Shown one piece after another: positions 59,808-64,000 of a stretch of 64,000 bases of DNA; the stretch's first letter is position 1, and the number at the start of each line of letters is the position of its first letter. Source of the DNA: Pseudomonas mohnii (GTDB lineage: Bacteria > Pseudomonadota > Gammaproteobacteria > Pseudomonadales > Pseudomonadaceae); assembly GCF_900105115.1 (NCBI RefSeq), contig NZ_FNRV01000001.1:5831501-5895500 (forward strand). The letters are read 5' to 3'. The notes under the pieces were generated by a model. It worked only from the letters and a program-made list of their open reading frames with translations. It searched no databases and had not been told where the DNA came from. A program made the translations under genes and the position numbers.

Positions 59808-61871
59808 TCACCGGTTGCACAGAGCGCTTGGGCCACGGGTGGTTTTGGTATGGCGAGCTAACAGGACTTTGCCATCCCAACCCCCGTCTGCCGTACCTGG
59901 AGGGCGAGGCACAAGTCGTGCATCGCCAAAAGCAACAGCCAGCGTGCTTCGTGGCGCATTCACATCAGGCTGTGTAGACGTCAAGGTAATGAGGGACATG
60001 GGGTGATAAATGCGTTCCTCGACAACCGAGCCCATCCACAGCGATGAAGTCCGTTCGTTTGTAAGCTCCAATTCGACGACCCATACGCGAAGTACGAGAC
60101 GCGAACGGCTCAAAGCTTCATCACTATTCGCTCGAACGAGGGTGAGACAAGGGAGGCGACCGCCGGCGAAAAATGGAATGACCGGGAGAGCTGCCGGGCC
60201 AGTCTGGAAGTTAAACCAATTCAGTGCGTTCATTGGTGTCCAGTCCGCCGAGTCGTTCCAACCTTGTTTTTGCAGGATATCTTGCAAGTCGTTCAGATCA
60301 CCGGCCCACTGGAACGACATGGGCTCATTTGTGTCGCCCGTGAGGTCAATACGTCGTACCGGCACTTGCTGCCAGCCCGACGCCCACCAATCGGTGGCGG
60401 TCATGCCTGGAGTCGTTGCTTTCACAGCATAGCGGTCGATATCGGCGGCATGGCTGCGATAGATATTGAGTCCCCCCACAAGTATCAGTGCTGAACATCC
60501 GGCGGCGAGTAGGCCCTTTGGTCCAACGTGTCCAACCTGGCGTCGTAGGTAGGACAGTCCGAGCAGCGCCAGCCAGGCCGACCCGAATGCCAATCCCCCG
60601 ATAACGTCGGAAAACCAATGCGCACCGAGGTAGAGGCGCGAGGAGGCGATCAGAAATATCAGGATTGCTGCGCCGAGAGCGACCACGAGGCGCCAGGCCG
60701 GGTGCAAATCACGCGCGATGAGAAAGGCGAGGAAACCGTAGAGCACGACGTTGACCGTGCTATGGCCGCTAGGGAAGGACAATGCACTCCAGCCGGAGTA
60801 GAGAAGCTCGCCGGGGCGAACTCGATGCAGCGCCACTTTGATGACCGAGTTGAGTGCTGAAGCGCCGGCAATCGCAATCAGCCAATAGGCCGCTGTACGC
60901 CAGGCGCGTTTCCAGATGAGCCATGACAAGACAGCCAGCGTTACCGCAGCCACGACTGTAGTGTCGCCGAGCTCTGTAATGGCGATCATCACCGCATCGC
61001 CTGGCACTGTTCGAAGATCCTGGAGCACGTGGTATATCGCACTGTCGACGAGCAGCAACGGGTCGCCGGTGATGACATCTTCAAGGATGCCAAAGAAGAG
61101 CCAGGCTGCACCGACGAGAAGCACGGCTGACACTGCGAGAGTTCGTGCTTCGGGCCGCGAAGGATCGAGTAAATGGCTGAGACGGCGGCTCAACCAGGTG
61201 TCGTGAGCCCCGACCCGGCACTGCAGGCGGCCCCATGCGTCGATGACGTCGGGGATGCCGCGACGCAACGTCCAGCGCACGATGTACAGGAGTACCCAGC
61301 CCACAGCGAGTAGTACGACCAGCAGGATCGCCAGCGGCTTGGCAGCCGCTCCAAGAATGCTGAATGTTGCGCCAACGAGTACACCGGACAGGATATGCGA
61401 CGAAGCCCAAGCGAGCGCCGAGACAATATTGACGGCATAGAATCGACTGGCCGTCATCCCCAGCATGCCGGCGAGGAGGGGGATGACGGCGCGGACACCC
61501 GGTACGAAGCGCGCGAAAAACACACTCTTGGCGCCGTGACGCTCAAAGAAGGCCTCGCTTCTCTGAATCAGTTCAGGGTGGCGGCTCAGAGGCCAGAAAC
61601 CAAGAATTTCGCGGTTGTATCGATGCCCGAGCCAGAACGAAAGACCATCACCCGCGATGGCACCTGACGTAGCGGCGACCAACAACGGCCAGAGCAGTAA
61701 TACGCCGCTCGGTACCAAGGCACTGAGCGTGAGAATCACGGCAGTGCCGGGAACGACAGCGCCGATAATCGGGATTGACTCGGAAAGTGCCAGAAGAAAC
61801 ACCGCCAGGTAGGCAACATGTGGATTTGCCGTGAGGAACTCGATGATTGATGAGACCATGTACGTCATCAT
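59808..61871 (-). CDS. DedA-PAP2-LssY-type fusion membrane protein
   Basis: A 687-aa protein joining two membrane enzymes. Residues ~1-200 are a DedA domain (LALSESIPIIGAVVPGTAVI, FWLGHRYNREILGF, FFARFVPGVRAVIPLLAGML). Residues ~230-450 are a PAP2 phosphatase with KVALHRVRPGE, FPSGHSTVNVVLYG and SRLYLGAHWFSDVIGG, the three lipid-phosphatase motifs. The last 220 residues form a soluble LssY-like C-terminal domain (VRRIDLTGDTNEPMSFQWAG). DedA proteins move or recycle undecaprenyl-phosphate and phospholipids; PAP2 dephosphorylates such lipids. Fusion suggests coupled lipid-carrier recycling. Start codon is not fixed by a ribosome site (61859 is an alternative). Confidence 0.88.
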   Translation of the reverse strand: MMTYMVSSIIEFLTANPHVAYLAVFLLALSESIPIIGAVVPGTAVILTLSALVPSGVLLLWPLLVAATSGAIAGDGLSFWLGHRYNREILGFWPLSRHPELIQRSEAFFERHGAKSVFFARFVPGVRAVIPLLAGMLGMTASRFYAVNIVSALAWASSHILSGVLVGATFSILGAAAKPLAILLVVLLAVGWVLLYIVRWTLRRGIPDVIDAWGRLQCRVGAHDTWLSRRLSHLLDPSRPEARTLAVSAVLLVGAAWLFFGILEDVITGDPLLLVDSAIYHVLQDLRTVPGDAVMIAITELGDTTVVAAVTLAVLSWLIWKRAWRTAAYWLIAIAGASALNSVIKVALHRVRPGELLYSGWSALSFPSGHSTVNVVLYGFLAFLIARDLHPAWRLVVALGAAILIFLIASSRLYLGAHWFSDVIGGLAFGSAWLALLGLSYLRRQVGHVGPKGLLAAGCSALILVGGLNIYRSHAADIDRYAVKATTPGMTATDWWASGWQQVPVRRIDLTGDTNEPMSFQWAGDLNDLQDILQKQGWNDSADWTPMNALNWFNFQTGPAALPVIPFFAGGRLPCLTLVRANSDEALSRSRLVLRVWVVELELTNERTSSLWMGSVVEERIYHPMSLITLTSTQPDVNAPRSTLAVAFGDARLVPRPPGTADGGWDGKVLLARHTKTTRGPSALCNR

Positions 61872-62075
61872 TCGCGGGCAACCTATGCAATGTCGGCCCT
61901 AAGGCGATCAAGGCGCGTGTCTTCCCGTCAGGGCGACTTCCGCGTGTTTGAACTCAACGCATCCTTGGGCTGGTTTCTCGTGGTATTTGACGTTGCCAAA
62001 CAGTTGATAATGGTCGGGAAACACTCCTCCCGGCAACATAAGCAGCACCGCCGAGATGAAAGTAAGGATCGATAT

Positions 62076-62447
62076 ATGCTTTTGAGCAAGCGCGAACAGG
62101 CACAACTTGAGCGTCGCCTGATTACCGCCCTTACCGAGGCCTGCGAGACGGCCAAAGCGGAGATTGTGGGTTTCTCCTGGTTGACCCACGAGGTGGATTA
62201 CGCGCTGTTCCCATCCAGCCTGATAGTTGTTTGGGTTTTCGACACCCTCGCCAGCAGGAATCAAGCGCTTGCCTGTGGACAGGACAAACGTATGCTTGAG
62301 CTGACCACTCAGGCGCTACTCGCAGCGGGTATTCAAATCAGCCAAGTGATGGCTCACCTGCACTTCGACAGTGAAGAGCAATGTCGGCGGATGAACGCGG
62401 GTGACTGGCAGCAGCGCTTGGCGCGTAAACGCTTTATGAAGAGTTGA
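62076..62447 (+). CDS. Conserved hypothetical protein, 123 aa
   Basis: Starts MLLSKREQAQLERRLITALT at 62076, with AAGGA about 8 nt upstream; an upstream in-frame start at 61890 is unsupported. It continues EACETAKAEIVGFSWLTHEV, YALFPSSLIVVWVFDTLA and HLHFDSEEQCRRMNAGDWQQ, with a basic end. Mixed alpha/beta, no signal or membrane helix. I cannot name the family. Followed after 3 bp by the DUF1289 gene, so the two are probably co-transcribed. Confidence 0.75.
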   Translation: MLLSKREQAQLERRLITALTEACETAKAEIVGFSWLTHEVDYALFPSSLIVVWVFDTLASRNQALACGQDKRMLELTTQALLAAGIQISQVMAHLHFDSEEQCRRMNAGDWQQRLARKRFMKS

Positions 62448-62450
62448 AGC

Positions 62451-62633
62451 ATGGCCAAGGATATCGAAAACCCCTGTATTTCTGTTTGCCAACTGAACAG
62501 CGAGCTTTGCCTGAGCTGCGGTCGCACCAAGGAGGACATCAAAAAATGGAAGCGCATGAAGCGCCCGGAAAAGATGGCTGCCGTGCAGCGTGCGACGCTG
62601 CGTCTGAAAAGCCTGCAAAAAAAGAACGCTTGA
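62451..62633 (+). CDS. DUF1289 family small cysteine protein
   Basis: A 60-aa protein: MAKDIENPCISVCQLNSELC followed by LSCGRTKEDIKKWKRMKRPE. The C-x3-C-x6-C-x2-CGRT pattern is the signature of DUF1289, thought to bind a metal or Fe-S cluster. The tail is strongly basic (LRLKSLQKKNA). Function unknown. Second gene of a two-gene unit. Confidence 0.9.
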   Translation: MAKDIENPCISVCQLNSELCLSCGRTKEDIKKWKRMKRPEKMAAVQRATLRLKSLQKKNA

Positions 62634-62836
62634 ATCTTTATACGCATCAATACCGAGCAACACCGATTGGGCTTGTTGTCGGAAAGTCAGCGTCCGGCGA
62701 AGACACCTGCCCTGATGTCACATTCAGGGCATTGGCGTGCTCTGCGGCATTAGCTCAACACTATTCCTGACGCTGAAACCGGGCAACGGGGAGCCCGGGC
62801 GGGTATCTTCAGGCTGCATCCGGGGCATTGTGGAGA

Positions 62837-62860
62837 GGCGCCCAACCACGGTTGGGCGCC
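62837..62860. terminator. Hairpin at the 3' end of the monooxygenase gene
   Basis: GGCGCCCAAC, loop CACG, GTTGGGCGCC: a perfect 10-bp stem 8 bp beyond the leftward stop at 62868. No T tract follows on either strand, but the position fits a terminator for the convergent transcripts. Confidence 0.6.
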
Positions 62861-62867
62861 ATTTGAC

Positions 62868-64000
62868 TCAGCCAGTGTGGTGGCTTTCGGCAAGGCCGTA
62901 GACGGATGTGTCGATGCCTTCGAAGCGCGCTTTTAACTGCAGTGCCAGATACAGCGAATAATGCCGTGACTGGTGCAGGTTGCCACCGTGGAACCAGAGG
63001 TTTTGCTGCTGTGTTGGCTTCCACATGTTGCGCAGTTCGCCCTCGTACGGGCCAGGATCATTCGTGGTTCCAGAACCCAAGCCCCAGCAGCGGCCGACCT
63101 TGTCAGCGACTTCCTGGGAAATCAGCTTCGCCGCCCAACCGTTCATTGAGCCATAGCCCGTGGCGTAGACGATCAGATCGGCCGGTAATCGGCTGCCATC
63201 GTTGAGTACGACGGCATCTGCCTCGATGCGTTCTACACCCAGGCTTGGCGCGCTCTTGAGCTTGATCGTGCCATTAGCGATCAGTTCGGAGGCGCCGACG
63301 TCGATGTAGTAACCAGAACCACGGCGTACGTACTTCATGAAAAGGCCAGACTCGTCGTCACCGAAATCGAGCATGAAGCCGGCCTTGGTCAAGCGCTCGT
63401 AGAAGTCCTTGTCACGCTCCTTGATCGCGTCAAAGATGGGTCGATGAAAGTCTGGCATGACCTTGTAGGGGATCGAGGCGAACAGCATGTCGGCCTTGTC
63501 CGTGGTCAACCCCGTCTCCAGGGCGTCTTCAGAGTAGAGCCCGCCGAAGACGAGATCCATTAAGCTGTCGGAACGCACGATGTGGGTGCTGGAGCGTTGC
63601 ACCATGGTCACCTCGGCACCGTTCTCCACCAGGTCGGCGCAGATATCGTGAGCCGAATTGTTCGCACCGATGACCACCGCACGCTTGCCGCTCCAGGCAT
63701 CTCCGCCGGGATGGCGGCTGGAATGATGCTGTTGTCCATTGAACACCTCGGCACCCGGATAACGGGGAACATTGGGTACGCCAGACATGCCGGTGGCGAG
63801 GATCAACTGGGTAGGTTGTAACGTCACACGCTCGCCATCGCGCTGCACTTCAACCTTCCAGGCGCCACTTTGCTCGTCAAAACTGGCGCTCAGGCATTCC
63901 GTACGCGGCCAATAATTGAGCTCCATCACTTTGGTGTACATTTCCAGCCAGTCGCCAATCTGGTCTTTTGGGGTAAACACTGGCCAGTGATCGGGGAAGG
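62868..64000 (-). CDS. FAD-dependent monooxygenase (FMO-like), partial
   Basis: The frame stays open to the right edge, so the N-terminus is missing (about 377 residues seen of perhaps 600). Visible parts include PDHWPVFTPKDQIGDWLEMY, LILATGMSGVPNVPRYPGAE, the NADPH-binding fold RAVVIGANNSAHDICADLVE, VQRSSTHIVRSDSLMD and ADLIVYATGYGSMNG. This is the long subgroup of flavoprotein monooxygenases with SidA/FMO similarity. The first FAD motif would lie beyond position 64000. The residue run WFHGGNLHQSRHYSLYLALQ near the end is typical. Substrate unknown. Confidence 0.88.
   Translation of the reverse strand, partial: FPDHWPVFTPKDQIGDWLEMYTKVMELNYWPRTECLSASFDEQSGAWKVEVQRDGERVTLQPTQLILATGMSGVPNVPRYPGAEVFNGQQHHSSRHPGGDAWSGKRAVVIGANNSAHDICADLVENGAEVTMVQRSSTHIVRSDSLMDLVFGGLYSEDALETGLTTDKADMLFASIPYKVMPDFHRPIFDAIKERDKDFYERLTKAGFMLDFGDDESGLFMKYVRRGSGYYIDVGASELIANGTIKLKSAPSLGVERIEADAVVLNDGSRLPADLIVYATGYGSMNGWAAKLISQEVADKVGRCWGLGSGTTNDPGPYEGELRNMWKPTQQQNLWFHGGNLHQSRHYSLYLALQLKARFEGIDTSVYGLAESHHTG

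Overview
The window looks like a chromosomal segment of a fluorescent-group Pseudomonas. It is GC-rich and densely coded, and carries many copies of the REP/REPIN palindrome typical of these genomes (GTGGGAGCGAGC...GCTCGC). It also has the usual Pseudomonas putrescine (pot/puu) gene set, several c-di-GMP proteins and many 4-bp ATGA overlaps. I see no rRNA, tRNA or CRISPR array. All assignments come from reading the sequence and from general knowledge of the families; no database was searched.

Layout. 0-4.2 kb: glycolate oxidase genes glcD and glcE (glcE runs off the left edge) behind a LctP-type glycolate/lactate permease. 4.4-11.8 kb: an oxidative N-demethylase operon resembling dmmABC of dimethylamine monooxygenase, followed by an APC permease. 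Upstream lie a PAS protein and a sigma-54 activator, and a good sigma-54 promoter sits in front of the first enzyme gene. 12.1-13.0 kb: a possible structured RNA with a terminator, then five tandem 120-bp REPIN units. 13.1-22.4 kb: a small MscS channel, a fusion of an NRPS-like adenylation domain, carrier protein and membrane acyltransferase, a DosP-like PAS-GAF-GGDEF-EAL protein, RidA and RlhA. 22.4-26.3 kb: an orphan ClpP-like protein, a KGG-repeat stress protein, and a DHA2 efflux pump divergent from a LysR regulator.

26.3-31.5 kb: after 517 bp of AT-rich DNA comes a tight four-gene operon. It encodes a pseudo-receiver/multi-zinc-ribbon (TackOD1-like)/degenerate GGDEF protein, a membrane GT2 polysaccharide synthase, a secreted protein and an HlyD/Alg44-like adaptor. 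This is the best candidate for an undescribed system, probably an exopolysaccharide machine with its own signalling subunit. 31.5-34.4 kb: small hypotheticals, including a 30-aa membrane peptide, a lipoprotein and ThpR. 34.6-45.5 kb: putrescine import (potGHI, potF) and the gamma-glutamyl-putrescine pathway (puuD, puuA, puuC, puuB) with a PuuR-type regulator, punctuated by REPINs.

45.6-52 kb: accessory DNA with a lower-GC orphan gene, a short gene behind a structured leader, and an ArgE/DUF1028/RidA/flavin-monooxygenase catabolic operon. 52-54 kb: a GrpB-like protein and a deleted IS66 element. 53.9-56 kb: a stand-alone EAL phosphodiesterase next to a BdlA-like soluble PAS-PAS-MCP protein, which suggests a biofilm-dispersal pair. 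56.3-59.5 kb: periplasmic HiuH and a GlcG/HbpS-like protein divergent from an HprRS-like two-component system, with a matching palindromic operator. 59.5-64 kb: a truncated MFS gene, a DedA-PAP2 fusion, two small genes and a flavin monooxygenase cut by the right edge.
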